From assembly GCA_009912175.1 (NCBI GenBank), contig WNDQ01000013.1, positions 1 to 64,000 of the forward strand: a stretch of DNA of 64,000 nucleotides. The letters are read 5' to 3'. The translations under genes were made by a program, and so were the position numbers. Origin of the DNA: Paracidovorax wautersii. Its GTDB lineage: Bacteria > Pseudomonadota > Gammaproteobacteria > Burkholderiales > Burkholderiaceae_C. Of this stretch, positions 1-11,180 are shown piece after piece; position 1 is the first letter of the stretch; every line of letters begins with the position of its first letter. The notes below the pieces were generated by a model, which saw nothing but the letters and a program-made list of their open reading frames with translations, had not been told where the DNA came from and ran no database searches.

Positions 1-1
1 G

Positions 2-262
2 CGCGAGCACCGCGCCCTGTTGGAGCAATACGCTTTGATCGCCAGCATGAGTGCCAGAGGCAACTGCTACGACAACGCAGCAATGGAGAGTTGGAACCAC
101 AGTCTGAAGGTCGAGGCCATCCATGGTGAACACCTCGCCACACGGGAGCAGGCCAAGGCTCATGTGTTTGACTACATTGAGGTTGACTACAATCGGATCC
201 GGCTGCACTCGACCCTGGGCTACCTCAGCCCAGAGCAGTACGAGCTGGCCAATGTCGCTTAG
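2..262 (+). mobile_element. IS3-family transposase OrfB, C-terminal part (starts before window)
   Basis: These are the last 86 codons of a DDE integrase-type transposase; the reading frame is open to the left edge. The end of the rve catalytic core is visible: SMSARGNCYDNAAMES contains the last Glu of the DDE triad, and the typical tail YNRIRLHSTLGYLSPEQYE follows. In IS3 elements OrfB is usually made by frameshifting from OrfA; OrfA and the left end lie outside the window. The TAG stop at 260-262 is about 30 bp from the element's right end, normal spacing for the family. The visible part looks intact, so the element could be active, but this cannot be judged from the fragment. Confidence 0.93.
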
Positions 263-265
263 ATA

Positions 266-292
266 GGTGTCCGTAAATCAGGGGCAAGATCA
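266..292. repeat. Right terminal inverted repeat of the IS3-family element
   Basis: Reading inward from position 292 on the minus strand, the sequence starts TGATCTTGCCCCTG, the TGA...TCA type end expected of IS3 elements. Homology to the interrupted livM gene resumes at 293. The left end and target duplication lie outside the window, so the boundary rests on this junction and the terminal TGA. Confidence 0.7.
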
Positions 293-736
293 GCCCGCCA
301 GCGTGATGGGGGCCACGCCGTTGATGCCGTCGAAGCGGCCCAGCACATCGAGGTTGCCGAACAGATAGAACAGCGCCAGCCCCTAGGCGATGGTGCCCAG
401 CGGCAGGTAGTGGCCCGACAGGCGCATGGTGATCAGGCCCAGCACCAGCGCCACCACGCCGGTCAGCACCAGGCCGGCCAGCAGCCCCAGCCAGGGCGAG
501 ACGCCCGCGTGCACCGACAGCCAGGCCGTGGTGTAGGCGCCCAGACCCACGAAGGCGGCCTGGCCGAACGAGGTCATGCCGCCCACGCCCGTGAGCAGCA
601 CCAGGCCCAGCGCGACCAGCGCGTACAGCCCGATGTAATTGGCCAGCGTCACCCAGAACACCGGCACGGGCAGTTGCGGCCAGACGGCCATGAGCGCGGC
701 AAAAACGGCCATGCCGCCGGCCAGGCGGCGGTTCAC
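293..736 (-). pseudogene. livM: LivM-type branched-chain ABC permease, broken by amber codon and IS
   Basis: This encodes the N-terminal part of a LivM-family inner-membrane permease: hydrophobic segments and the family signature [17 protein letters not shown]. Translation starts at GTG 736, preceded by a gaggaggtg ribosome site, and overlaps the livH stop as GTGA. The gene is broken twice. A TAG at 383-385 stands where the family has Trp (LPLGTIA-stop-GLALFYLFGNLD). The frame continues in recognisable LivM sequence past the stop to ...GVAPITLAG and then runs into the IS end at 292. The C-terminal half of a normal LivM (about 300-350 residues) is absent here. The amber is a single-base change (TGG to TAG), so a sequencing error must be excluded, but the IS junction alone removes the gene's end. 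Confidence 0.85.
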
Positions 737-1815
737 GAGTCCACCTCCTCGTCGTGGCTGGCGCCCTTGGCGCTGGCGATGGAACGCCACAGCAGCACGG
801 GGATGATGAGTGTGAAGACCAGCACCTCCTTGAACGCGCTGGCCCAGAAGGAAGCGAAGGACTCGATCAGCCCGACCATCAGCGCGCCCACCACCGCCAG
901 CGGAAAGCTGGCCAGCCCGCCGACGATGGCGCCCACGAAGGCTTTCAGGCCGATCAGGAAACCCGTGTCGTAGTATAGGGTGGTGAACGGCGCGATCAGC
1001 ATGCCGCACAGCGCGCCGATGGCCGCGGCCAGCAGAAAGGCCAGCCGGCCGGCCTGCGTGGTGGAGATGCCCACGATCTGCGCGCCGCGCCGGTTGACGG
1101 CGGTCGCATGCAGGGCCTTGCCGGTGATGGTGCGGCCGAAGAACAGGTACAGCGCCAGCATGATGGCCACCGTCGCGCCGATGACGACCACGCTCTGCCA
1201 GGACACCGACAGGCCGCCCACATCGATCGCGCCTTCGACCAGCCCGTCGGCCCGCGCACCCTCGGCGCCGAACATCCACAGCCCCAGGCCCATGAGCGCG
1301 AAATGCACGCCCACCGACACGATCAGCAGCACCAGCGCCGAGCTGGCGGCCAGCGGCTGGTAGGCCACGCGGTAGAGCAGCGGCCCCATGGGCACGACCC
1401 CCGCCAGCGCCAGCGCCATCTGCACGGTCTGCGGCAAATCCTCGGGCGGCCAGCCGATCTGCGGCAGCGCCCAGAACAGGCACGCGACCAGCAAAGGCCA
1501 GGCCCCGGTGCGCACGCTGGCGGCGGCCAGCTCGCCCGCCCAGCGCTGGCGCCGGTCAGGCTGGCGCACGATCGAGACCAGCTCCATCAGCCAGGCCAGC
1601 GCGGCCAGGCCCAGCAGCAGGTTGACCGACAGCGGCCAGTGGCCGAGCTGCAGCATGGCCAAGGTCAGTGCGCCGTAGGCCACGAACTCGCCCAGCGGAA
1701 TGAACAGCACGCGCGTGACGGTGAACACCACCACGATGGCCAGCGCCAGCAGCGCATAGATGGCCCCGGACGTGATGCCGTCCTGAATCAGAATGGCGGC
1801 GATCGCCCCGTCCAT
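733..1815 (-). CDS. livH: LivH-type branched-chain/purine ABC transporter permease
   Basis: This is a 360-residue multi-span inner-membrane permease of the LivH family (BPD_transp_2). N-terminal landmarks are [19 protein letters not shown] and [11 protein letters not shown]; the centre has [16 protein letters not shown] and the end [22 protein letters not shown]. Such proteins pair with LivM as the channel of a periplasmic-binding-protein ABC importer. Here the partner livM overlaps it by four bases and is broken, so the transporter is probably non-functional unless another LivM substitutes. No LivK, LivG or LivF is visible; they may lie beyond the IS. The neighbouring deaminase and purine genes suggest a purine-type substrate rather than an amino acid, but that is inference. 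ATG 1815 was chosen because the family N-terminus begins there. Confidence 0.85.
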   Translation of the reverse strand: MDGAIAAILIQDGITSGAIYALLALAIVVVFTVTRVLFIPLGEFVAYGALTLAMLQLGHWPLSVNLLLGLAALAWLMELVSIVRQPDRRQRWAGELAAASVRTGAWPLLVACLFWALPQIGWPPEDLPQTVQMALALAGVVPMGPLLYRVAYQPLAASSALVLLIVSVGVHFALMGLGLWMFGAEGARADGLVEGAIDVGGLSVSWQSVVVIGATVAIMLALYLFFGRTITGKALHATAVNRRGAQIVGISTTQAGRLAFLLAAAIGALCGMLIAPFTTLYYDTGFLIGLKAFVGAIVGGLASFPLAVVGALMVGLIESFASFWASAFKEVLVFTLIIPVLLWRSIASAKGASHDEEVDS

Positions 1816-1829
1816 CAAGGCGCTCCCGC

Positions 1830-4377
<2,548 letters not shown>

Positions 4378-4437
4378 GTCATCTCCTTCAACGACAGATG
4401 GAACAGTGAGAAAAACAAAAAACGAATGGCATCTTCA

Positions 4438-4520
4438 AGTGACAGCGTGGGCGGGCTTGGCCCGACCGGTGCTGTCGCCCCCCAGTGGGGGGAGGCGCCG
4501 AAGGCGCTTCGGGGGGCGTC
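4438..4520 (-). repeat. Dispersed 3'-end repeat, copy 1
   Basis: An ~83-bp GC-rich repeat begins a few bases after the stop of the upstream permease gene. On the minus strand it reads GCCCCCCGAAGCGCC, a G/C hairpin, CACTGGGGGGCGACAGC and GGGCCAAGCCCG, and ends GCTGTCACT. A second copy about 90% identical lies at 52333-52414 in the same orientation relative to its gene. It contains several short palindromes able to fold in RNA and may act as a terminator or processing site. Confidence 0.85.
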
Positions 4521-4523
4521 CCA

Positions 4524-5441
4524 TTACCCCGGATGGAAGGGCTTGCCCAAGGACGCGGGCATGTTAATGCGGATCCACGCGGGGTTACGCGAAATCAGTG
4601 CCAGCACCACGATGGTGGCCAGGTAGGGCAGCATGCTCAGGAACTGCGCCGGCACGGCAATGCCCTGCCCTTGCAGCTGGAACTGCAGCATGGTCACGCC
4701 GCCGAACAGGTAGGCGCCCAGCAGCACACGCGCCGGCCGCCAGGTGGCGAAGGTGGTCAGTGCCAGCGCGATCCAGCCCTTGCCGGCGATCATGTTCTCG
4801 ACCCACAGCGGCGTGTACACGGTCGACACATAGGCACCAGCCAGGCCGCACAGCGCACCGCCCGCCACCACCGCCAGCAGGCGGATGCGGCGCACCGGGT
4901 AGCCCAGCGCGTGGGCCGACTCGGGCGACTCGCCCACCGAGCGCAGCACCAGGCCGGCGCGTGTGCGGTAGAGGAACCAGATCAAGCCGGCGGCCAGCGC
5001 CATCGCCACATAGACCATGGGGTGCTGCTTGAACAGCGCCGTGCCCAGCCAGGGAATGTCGGCCAGCACCGGAATCTCGAAGGCGGTGCGCGGCGGCAGC
5101 GTGGCCTGCACGTAGCCCGTGCCCACGAAGGCCGAGAAGCCCGCGCCGAACAGGCTCAGCGCCAGGCCCGTGGCGTACTGGTTGGTGCCCAGCCAGATCA
5201 CCAGCACCCCGAAGGCCGCGGCCAGCAGCGCGCCGGCGGCCATGCCCGCGGCAAAGCCCAGCAGGCTGCTGCCGGTGTGCACGACGGTGGCGAAACCCGC
5301 CAGCGCCGCGCACAGCATCATGCCCTCGGCGCCGAGGTTGACGACCCCCGCCTTTTCGTTGATCAACAGGCCCAGCGAGGCAATGGCCAAAATGGTGCCG
5401 CCGGCCAGCGTGGCGGCGACCAGCAGTGCGCTTTGCTCCAT
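4524..5441 (-). CDS. BMP-type nucleoside ABC transporter permease, second subunit
   Basis: A 305-residue inner-membrane permease of the BPD_transp_2 fold (YufQ/NupQ-like). The family hallmark EKAGVVNLGAEGMML is near residue 28, GTNQYATGLALSLFG follows, and GESPESAHALGYPVRRIR lies in the cytoplasmic loop that contacts the ATPase. It pairs with the upstream permease to form the channel. Its ATG shares one base with the upstream stop (TGATG), showing translational coupling. The gene ends at TAA 4526-4524, immediately before the dispersed repeat. No damage is seen in this subunit. Confidence 0.9.
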   Translation of the reverse strand: MEQSALLVAATLAGGTILAIASLGLLINEKAGVVNLGAEGMMLCAALAGFATVVHTGSSLLGFAAGMAAGALLAAAFGVLVIWLGTNQYATGLALSLFGAGFSAFVGTGYVQATLPPRTAFEIPVLADIPWLGTALFKQHPMVYVAMALAAGLIWFLYRTRAGLVLRSVGESPESAHALGYPVRRIRLLAVVAGGALCGLAGAYVSTVYTPLWVENMIAGKGWIALALTTFATWRPARVLLGAYLFGGVTMLQFQLQGQGIAVPAQFLSMLPYLATIVVLALISRNPAWIRINMPASLGKPFHPG

Positions 5442-6511
5442 CAGGCGCTCCTTTTTTGCAGGCGGATGCGATAGGCCACCAGCGTGTCGCAGGCCAGCAG
5501 CGTGAACAGCAGCAGGCCCTGGAACACCCCGGTGATGGACTTGGGCAGCCCCAGGCGGGACTGCGCCAGCTCGCCGCCGATATAGAACATGCTCATCAAA
5601 ATGGCCGACAGCACGATGCCCACCGGATGCAGCCGCCCCACGAAGGCCACGATGATGGCCGCAAAGCCATAGCCCACCGGCACATAGGGCGTGAGCTGGC
5701 CGATCGGTCCGGCCACTTCCAGCGCCCCCGCCAGACCCGCCGCGCCGCCCGAGACCAGCAGCGCCACCCACAGCGAACGCCGCGCCGAAAATCCCGCATA
5801 ACGTGCCGCCGCTGGCGCCTGGCCGCCCACCAGCTGGGCAAAGCCCGCGCGGGTGCGGAACAGGAAAACCCACAGCGCGGCCACGCCCGCCAGCCCGATG
5901 AGCAGGCCGATGTTCATGCGCGAGCCGTCCATCAGGCGCGGAATACGCAGCGCGGCGTCGAAGCGCTCGGTCTGCGGGAAGTTGTAGCCCATGGGGTCTT
6001 TCCAGGGCCCGAACACCAGGTAGTTGAGCAACTGGATGGCGACGTACACCAGCATCAGGCTGACCAGGATCTCGTTGGCGTTGAAGCGGTCGCGCAGCAG
6101 CGCCGTGGCCGCCGCCCAGACCATGCCGCCCGCGATGCCAGCCGCGATCACCGCCAGCACCATGGCGCTGCTGGCGCCCTTGCCGGCCGCCAGCGCCACG
6201 CCGGTGGCCGCAATGGCGCCCACCACGTACTGCCCTTCGGCGCCGATGTTCCACACGTTCGAGCGAAAACACACCGCCAGGCCCAGCGCGATGATGAGCA
6301 GCGGCGTGGCCTTGACCATCAGCTCGCCAAAGGCGTACGCCGACTTGATCGGCTCCCAGAAAAAGATCTGCAGCGCCCGCACCGGATCGGTCCCCAGCCA
6401 GGCGAACAGCCCGATGCCGATCAGCACCGTCAGCAGCAAGGCCAGCACGGGCGAGGCATAGACCCACAGGCGCGAGGGCTGGGGGCGGGGCTCCAACTTC
6501 AACTCAAGCAT
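5441..6511 (-). CDS. BMP-type nucleoside ABC transporter permease, first subunit
   Basis: A 356-residue inner-membrane permease (YufP/NupP-like). After a short Pro-rich cytoplasmic start the first membrane span is near residues 20-42. The family motif FRSNVWNIGAEGQYVVGAI is near residue 90, FNANEILVSLMLVYVA near 140, and GGQAPAAARYAGFS forms the ATPase-coupling loop. ATG 6511 was chosen because it overlaps the ATPase stop by eight bases, as expected in this operon type, and an upstream in-frame start would extend far into the ATPase gene. It works with the 305-residue partner that follows. Confidence 0.9.
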   Translation of the reverse strand: MLELKLEPRPQPSRLWVYASPVLALLLTVLIGIGLFAWLGTDPVRALQIFFWEPIKSAYAFGELMVKATPLLIIALGLAVCFRSNVWNIGAEGQYVVGAIAATGVALAAGKGASSAMVLAVIAAGIAGGMVWAAATALLRDRFNANEILVSLMLVYVAIQLLNYLVFGPWKDPMGYNFPQTERFDAALRIPRLMDGSRMNIGLLIGLAGVAALWVFLFRTRAGFAQLVGGQAPAAARYAGFSARRSLWVALLVSGGAAGLAGALEVAGPIGQLTPYVPVGYGFAAIIVAFVGRLHPVGIVLSAILMSMFYIGGELAQSRLGLPKSITGVFQGLLLFTLLACDTLVAYRIRLQKRSA

Positions 6512-8067
6512 GAGCGGCCTCCGCCTCGGCCAGTACCAAGGCTTCAGCCAGGTCGTGATCCCACAGCCCACTCATCCAGGCACCGATCTGTTCAACGCTG
6601 GCGTCCCGGGCCGCCACGGCCGGCGACAGGCGCCCCTTGGCCATCACATGCAGCCGGCCACTGATTTCAAACAACTCGTCAAGCTCCTCGCTGACCACCA
6701 GCACGGCACAGCCCGCATCGCGCAGGGCCAGGATTTCGCCGCTGATCTGCGCGGCAGCTCCAACGTCCACACCCCAGGTGGGCTGCGAGACGATCAGCAA
6801 TGTCGGGCGCGCGTCGATTTCGCGGCCCACGATGAATTTCTGCAGATTGCCGCCCGACAGCGACTTGGCCGCCGCCATCGGCCCGGCCGTCTTGACGTTG
6901 AAGCGCTCGATGATGCGGCGCGCCTGCGCCAGCAGCAGCGCCCCTTGCCGGATCCAGCCGCCCGGCCCCAGCGCGTCGTCGCGCGTGAGCAGCAGGTTGT
7001 GCGCCAGCGCCATGGCCGGCACGGCGCCGCGCCCCAGGCGCTCCTCGGGCACGAAGTGCAGGCCCAGCGCGCGGCGCTGGCCCGGGCTGAGGCGCGCCAC
7101 CGCCCGCCCGCCGATGCGGATCGCCTCGGGGCCGGCCAGGCGGCCCGCGCGTGTGTCCTCGCCCGACAACGCGTACAGCAACTCCTTCTGGCCATTGCCC
7201 GACACGCCGGCAATGCCGACCACCTCGCCAGCGCGCACCTGCAGCGCCACGCCGTCCAGGTCCACGCCAAACGGGTCGCCCGCGGGCAGCGACAGGCGCT
7301 GCACGTCCAGCACCACCGCACCGCCAGGCGTGCCGCGCGCCTGCAGCTTGGGCGGCTCGGCGCCGATCATCAGGCGCGAAAGCGAGGCATTGTCTTCCTC
7401 GGCCGGATTGCACACGCCCGTGACCTGACCGCCGCGCAGCACCGTGCAGGCCGTGCACAGCGCGCGGATTTCATGCAGCTTGTGGCTGATGTAAAGAATG
7501 CTGCAGCCCTGGGCGGCCAGCTGGCGCAGCACCACGAACAGTTTCGACCGCCTGCGGCGTGAGCACCGAGGTCGGCTCGTCCAGGATCAGCAGGCGCGGG
7601 TTGGACAGCAGGGCGCGGATGATCTCCACACGCTGCATCTCGCCCACCGACAGGGTGTGCACGGGGCGCGACGGGTCGACCTCCATGCCGTACTCGGTCG
7701 CCTTGTCGACCATGCGCTGGCGCACCTCGGCCAGGCTGATGCTTTTGTCCAGCCCCAGCCACACGTTCTCGGCCACGGTCAGCGTGTCGAACAGGCTGAA
7801 GTGCTGGAACACCATGGCGATGCCCAGCGCGCGCGCCTCCTGCGGGTTGCGGATGTGCACGGGCTGGCCGTCGAAGACCACCTCGCCCTCGTCCGGGCGG
7901 ACCGAGCCGTAGATGATCTTCATCAGCGTGGACTTGCCGGCGCCGTTCTCGCCCAGCACGGCGTGGATCTCGCCGGGCTGGACCACGAGCGTCACGTCGC
8001 GGTTGGCCACCACGCCGGGGTAGCGTTTGGTGATGTGGTGCAGGGACAGGCGTGGGGGGGAATTCAT
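6504..8067 (-). pseudogene. BMP-type nucleoside ABC transporter ATPase (tandem NBD), frameshifted
   Basis: This encodes the tandem-domain ATPase energising the nucleoside importer. The first domain is complete: GENGAGKST (Walker A), LSVGEMQRVEI (signature), LLILDEPTSVLTPQ (Walker B). Right after LTPQAVE the frame shifts: the original frame continues as unrelated sequence, while FVVLRQLAAQGCSILYISHKL and the whole second domain (GVSGNGQKEL, SGGNLQK) lie in another frame. The break is at about 7538-7546, where the coding strand reads GTCGAAACTGTTC; one extra base or two missing bases would explain it. The total length of 1564 bp is not a multiple of three. No slippery heptamer is evident. It is either a real lesion that inactivates the importer or a base-calling error. 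Confidence 0.85.
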
Positions 8068-8095
8068 GGGGCGCAATCTTGGAAGCGTGCGGATT

Positions 8096-9079
8096 TTACG
8101 TGGGCGCCGCATCGGTTTCGGCGGCACGGCGGCGGCGCGCGGCGGGCTCGGCCGCGCGCAGGCCGGCGGCCACGCTCTTGATGGTGTCGCGCAGCCAGCG
8201 CACGGCGTCCGACTGGTGGGCGCGCGCGTGCCAGAGCTGGTAGTACATCATGCGCGGCAGCGGCACCGGGCACGGCAGGATGGCCAGCGGCAGCGTGGCG
8301 GCAAAACGCTCGCAGTACTGCCGACCGGTGGTCAGCACCAGCAGGCTGTCGGCCACCATGGCCGGGATCTGGCCGAAGTGCGCGCAGCGCGCCGCGATGT
8401 GGCGCGTCAGCCCCTGGGCGGCCAGGTGGTCGTCGATGAAGCCCTTGGCGCCCGGGTGCAGCGGCGTGGGCGCGAGGTGCTCGGCCGTCAGCCACTGCTC
8501 GGGCGTCCAGCCGCGGCGCACGGCCGGGTGGCGCTGGGACACCAGGCAGACCACCTCGTCGCCGAACAGCCGGCCCATGTGCAGGTCTTCCGACGGGCTG
8601 GGCCAGTTGCCGATCACCACGTCGACGTCGCCCTGCTCAAGCTGCTGGCGGTAACTGGTTTCGGCCGACAGCGGGTAGAACTCGACCGCGCATTGCGGCG
8701 CCTCCTGCCGCAGGCGCACCATCAGGCGCGGCAGGAACAGCGGGTCGAGGTAGTCGCTGGCGGCCACACGGAAGGTGCGTTGCGCGCTGCGCGCGTCGAA
8801 GCGCCGCACGTCGGTGAACAGGCCTTCGGCCGCGCGCAAAATACTGGCGGCGGGCTCGACCATGCGCAGGCCGACGTCGGTGGGCACCATGTGTGCGCCC
8901 GAGCGCACCAGCAGCGGATCGCCCGCGAACTCGCGCAGCCGCTTGAGCGCGGCCGAGACGGCGGGCTGGTGCATGCCCAGCTTGACGGCGGCACGCGAGA
9001 CGCTGCGTTCGGTCATGACAGTGTGAAGGACCCGGATGAGGTGGAGGTCGATCTTGTCGAAAAGTGCCTGGTCTCTCAT
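8096..9079 (-). CDS. LysR-family transcriptional regulator
   Basis: A 327-residue LysR protein. The N-terminal winged helix-turn-helix (about residues 10-68) contains VLHTVMTERSVSRAAVKLGMHQPAVSAALKRL when read in two parts; a LysR substrate domain fills about residues 95-300 (RTFRVAASDYLDPLFLPRLM, GDVDVVIGNWP). It belongs to the branch resembling NodD/LeuO-like regulators with SRAAxxLxxxQPAVSxAL. It sits 28 bp upstream of the ATPase gene on the same strand and diverges from xdhA, so it plausibly controls purine uptake and oxidation. The MITE-like element now separates it from xdhA, which may have altered that control. Ligand unknown. Confidence 0.88.
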   Translation of the reverse strand: MRDQALFDKIDLHLIRVLHTVMTERSVSRAAVKLGMHQPAVSAALKRLREFAGDPLLVRSGAHMVPTDVGLRMVEPAASILRAAEGLFTDVRRFDARSAQRTFRVAASDYLDPLFLPRLMVRLRQEAPQCAVEFYPLSAETSYRQQLEQGDVDVVIGNWPSPSEDLHMGRLFGDEVVCLVSQRHPAVRRGWTPEQWLTAEHLAPTPLHPGAKGFIDDHLAAQGLTRHIAARCAHFGQIPAMVADSLLVLTTGRQYCERFAATLPLAILPCPVPLPRMMYYQLWHARAHQSDAVRWLRDTIKSVAAGLRAAEPAARRRRAAETDAAPT

Positions 9080-9147
9080 ACCGCACTCCGAATGGCTTGA
9101 ATATGACGCATCTTATGAAGAAGGCCGCCCAAGGCACTACCCTCTAA

Positions 9148-9415
9148 GAACGTGTTTACGATTTTTTCATGGGGTGCGCATGGCTTCAAAACGCGTCCGA
9201 TCAAGGCGCAGGCCGCAGGCGATGCCGGTGGCCTCGTCAAGGCGTGCAACGCGGAGCGGACGTGTTTTGGAGCCATGCCCTTCGGGTTGCCCCGCCAAGG
9301 CAGCGTCTGCGGCGTTGCAAATCCTCGCCGGGCCACCAGCCCGTCTGCGGTTTGCGCCTTGCATCCACTGCCTTGGCGGGGCAACGCACCCCATGAAAAA
9401 ATCGTAAACACGTTC
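9148..9415. mobile_element. MITE-like palindromic element with 31-bp perfect terminal inverted repeats
   Basis: A 268-bp non-coding element with perfect 31-bp inverted ends (9148-9178 and 9385-9415; outer bases GAACGTGTTTACG). It is flanked by TAA at 9145-9147 and 9416-9418, a likely 3-bp target duplication. Inside are two further inverted pairs: about 9182-9199 with 9263-9280 (one to two mismatches), and about 9288-9305 with 9368-9385. The middle segments are also diverged inverted copies of each other, so the element is close to one long palindrome. It lies between the LysR gene and xdhA. A TNA duplication would fit a derivative mobilised by an IS5/IS1031-type transposase; that assignment is inference. 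Confidence 0.8.
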
Positions 9416-9491
9416 TAAAACAACAACGCAGACCCGGCCCGCAAGACGCGTGCCGCCGCTGCGCACCCGCTATTTTCCCGGCAAGCCGACG

Positions 9492-11144
9492 ATGAACACC
9501 CCAACCGCCCTCCCCCCACCCACGAAAGGCGCCCCCGCGACCGCCCCGCGCACGGCCCCGCTGCGTTTCGTGCGCCGCGGCCAGACCGTCACGCTGCACG
9601 ACGTGCCGCCCGAGCGCACCCTGCTGGAAGTGCTGCGCGAGGACCTGGGCTGCACCGCCGTCAAGGAAGGCTGCGGCGAAGGCGACTGCGGCGCCTGCAC
9701 CGTGGTGCTGGGCGAAGCGCAGGAAGCCGCCCAGAGCCAGACCCCGCGCCTGGCCTACCGCGCCGTCAACAGCTGCATCCGCCTGGCGCATTCGGTGGAC
9801 GGCCTGGCGGTCTGGACGGCCGAGGACATCGCCGCCGACCAGCCCGGCTTTGCCTTCCCGCCGCCCTCCGCCGCGCCCCTGGCGCTGGCCGAGGCCAGCC
9901 CGCAGGCCGACGCCCCGGGCTGCCTGAGTGCCACCTGCGGCGACCTGCACCCGGCCCAGCAGGCCCTGGTGCGCTGCCATGGCTCGCAGTGCGGCTTTTG
10001 CACGCCGGGCTTTGCCATGAGCCTGTTCGGGCTCTACCAGAACAGCGCCGAGCCGGCCGCCATCACCCGCGGCCAGGCCCAGGCGGCGCTGTCGGGCAAC
10101 CTGTGCCGCTGCACCGGCTACCGGCCCATCCTGGACGCCGCCCATGCCATGCACGCCTACCCGCCACAGCGTGTGGACGAGGCCCGGGTGCTGGCGCTGC
10201 TGCAGGCCATTCCCGGCGCCCCCACGGACGACGCCGGCTACCAGCGCCCCGCCACGCTGGCGGCGCTGCTGGCCGCGCGCGCAGCCCGTCCACAGGCCCA
10301 GATCGTGGCCGGCGCCACCGACGTCGGCCTGTGGATCACCAAGCAGCACCGCCTGTTTCCCCGCCTGCTGGACGTGACCGGTGCGCGCGAACTGCAGGCG
10401 TTCGGCACAACCGGCACGGCCGCCGCTCCGGTGCTGCGCATCGGCGCGGCCGTGCGGCTGGAAGACGCCTTCGCCCACCTGGCCGCCACCTGGCCCGAAC
10501 TGCGCCGCTTCGCCGAACGTTTTGCGGGACTGCCGGTGCGCAACTCGGGCACGCTGGGGGGCAACGTCGCCAACGGCTCGCCCATTGGCGGCTCGATGCC
10601 GCTGCTGATTGCGCTGCGCGCCCAGGTGGTGCTGGCCAGCGTACGCGGCGAACGCGCTTTGCCGCTCGAATCGCTCTACACCGGCTACCGCCGCAACGTG
10701 ATGGCGCCCGACGAAATCCTGGCCTGGATCGACGTGCCACTGCCCGTGCCCGGCGCGCCCGGCCGGCCGCTGCTGCGCGCCTACAAGATTTCCAAACGCT
10801 ACGACGATGACATCTCAGCCGTGTGCCTCGTGCTGCATCTCGTGCTCGACCAGGGCCGCGTGGCGGCTGTGTCGATTGGCGCGGGCGGCGTGGCCGCCAC
10901 ACCCGTGCGGGCCACGCAGACCGAGGCAGCGCTGGCCGGCCAGCCCTGGTCCGAGACCACGGTGCACGCGGCCATGCAGACGCTGCGCGGCGAGTTCCAG
11001 CCCATCTCCGACATGCGCGCCTCGGCCGCCTACCGCCAGGCCGTGCTGGGCAACCTGCTGCGGCGCTTCTGGCTCGAATCGCAGGCCCCGGCGGGCGCCG
11101 CCGCGCTCAGCCTGGACGACGGCCAGCAGGCCTTCGCCGATTGA
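9492..11144 (+). CDS. xdhA: Xanthine dehydrogenase small subunit (2Fe-2S and FAD domains)
   Basis: A 550-residue electron-transfer subunit of cytoplasmic xanthine dehydrogenase, which oxidises hypoxanthine and xanthine towards urate. First 2Fe-2S cluster: KEGCGEGDCGACTVV (Cys61, 66, 69) and Cys95. Second cluster: HGSQCGFCTPGF (Cys167, 170) and NLCRCTGY (Cys205, 207). The FAD domain follows from about residue 240 (VAGATDVGLWITK, RNSGTLGGNVANGSPIGGSMP). A segment of about 35 residues rich in Ala/Pro between the clusters is longer than usual. ATG 9492 was chosen over an in-frame GTG at 9450 because the family N-terminus begins just after it; the ribosome site is weak. xdhB follows after 36 bp. 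No xdhC chaperone gene is in the window. Confidence 0.93.
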   Translation: MNTPTALPPPTKGAPATAPRTAPLRFVRRGQTVTLHDVPPERTLLEVLREDLGCTAVKEGCGEGDCGACTVVLGEAQEAAQSQTPRLAYRAVNSCIRLAHSVDGLAVWTAEDIAADQPGFAFPPPSAAPLALAEASPQADAPGCLSATCGDLHPAQQALVRCHGSQCGFCTPGFAMSLFGLYQNSAEPAAITRGQAQAALSGNLCRCTGYRPILDAAHAMHAYPPQRVDEARVLALLQAIPGAPTDDAGYQRPATLAALLAARAARPQAQIVAGATDVGLWITKQHRLFPRLLDVTGARELQAFGTTGTAAAPVLRIGAAVRLEDAFAHLAATWPELRRFAERFAGLPVRNSGTLGGNVANGSPIGGSMPLLIALRAQVVLASVRGERALPLESLYTGYRRNVMAPDEILAWIDVPLPVPGAPGRPLLRAYKISKRYDDDISAVCLVLHLVLDQGRVAAVSIGAGGVAATPVRATQTEAALAGQPWSETTVHAAMQTLRGEFQPISDMRASAAYRQAVLGNLLRRFWLESQAPAGAAALSLDDGQQAFAD

Positions 11145-11180
11145 CGTTTGAAGCGACTTGCATCCAGGAAGGACTCTGGC

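Noticed and set aside
7530-7550. Programmed ribosomal frameshift in the ABC ATPase gene
   Set aside because: No slippery heptamer, no internal Shine-Dalgarno at useful distance, and this ATPase family is not known to use frameshifting; lesion or base-call error is simpler.
9076-9466. Short open frames within the MITE-like element, including one in each orientation
   Set aside because: Near-identical peptides on both strands follow from the inverted ends; no transposase motif is present.
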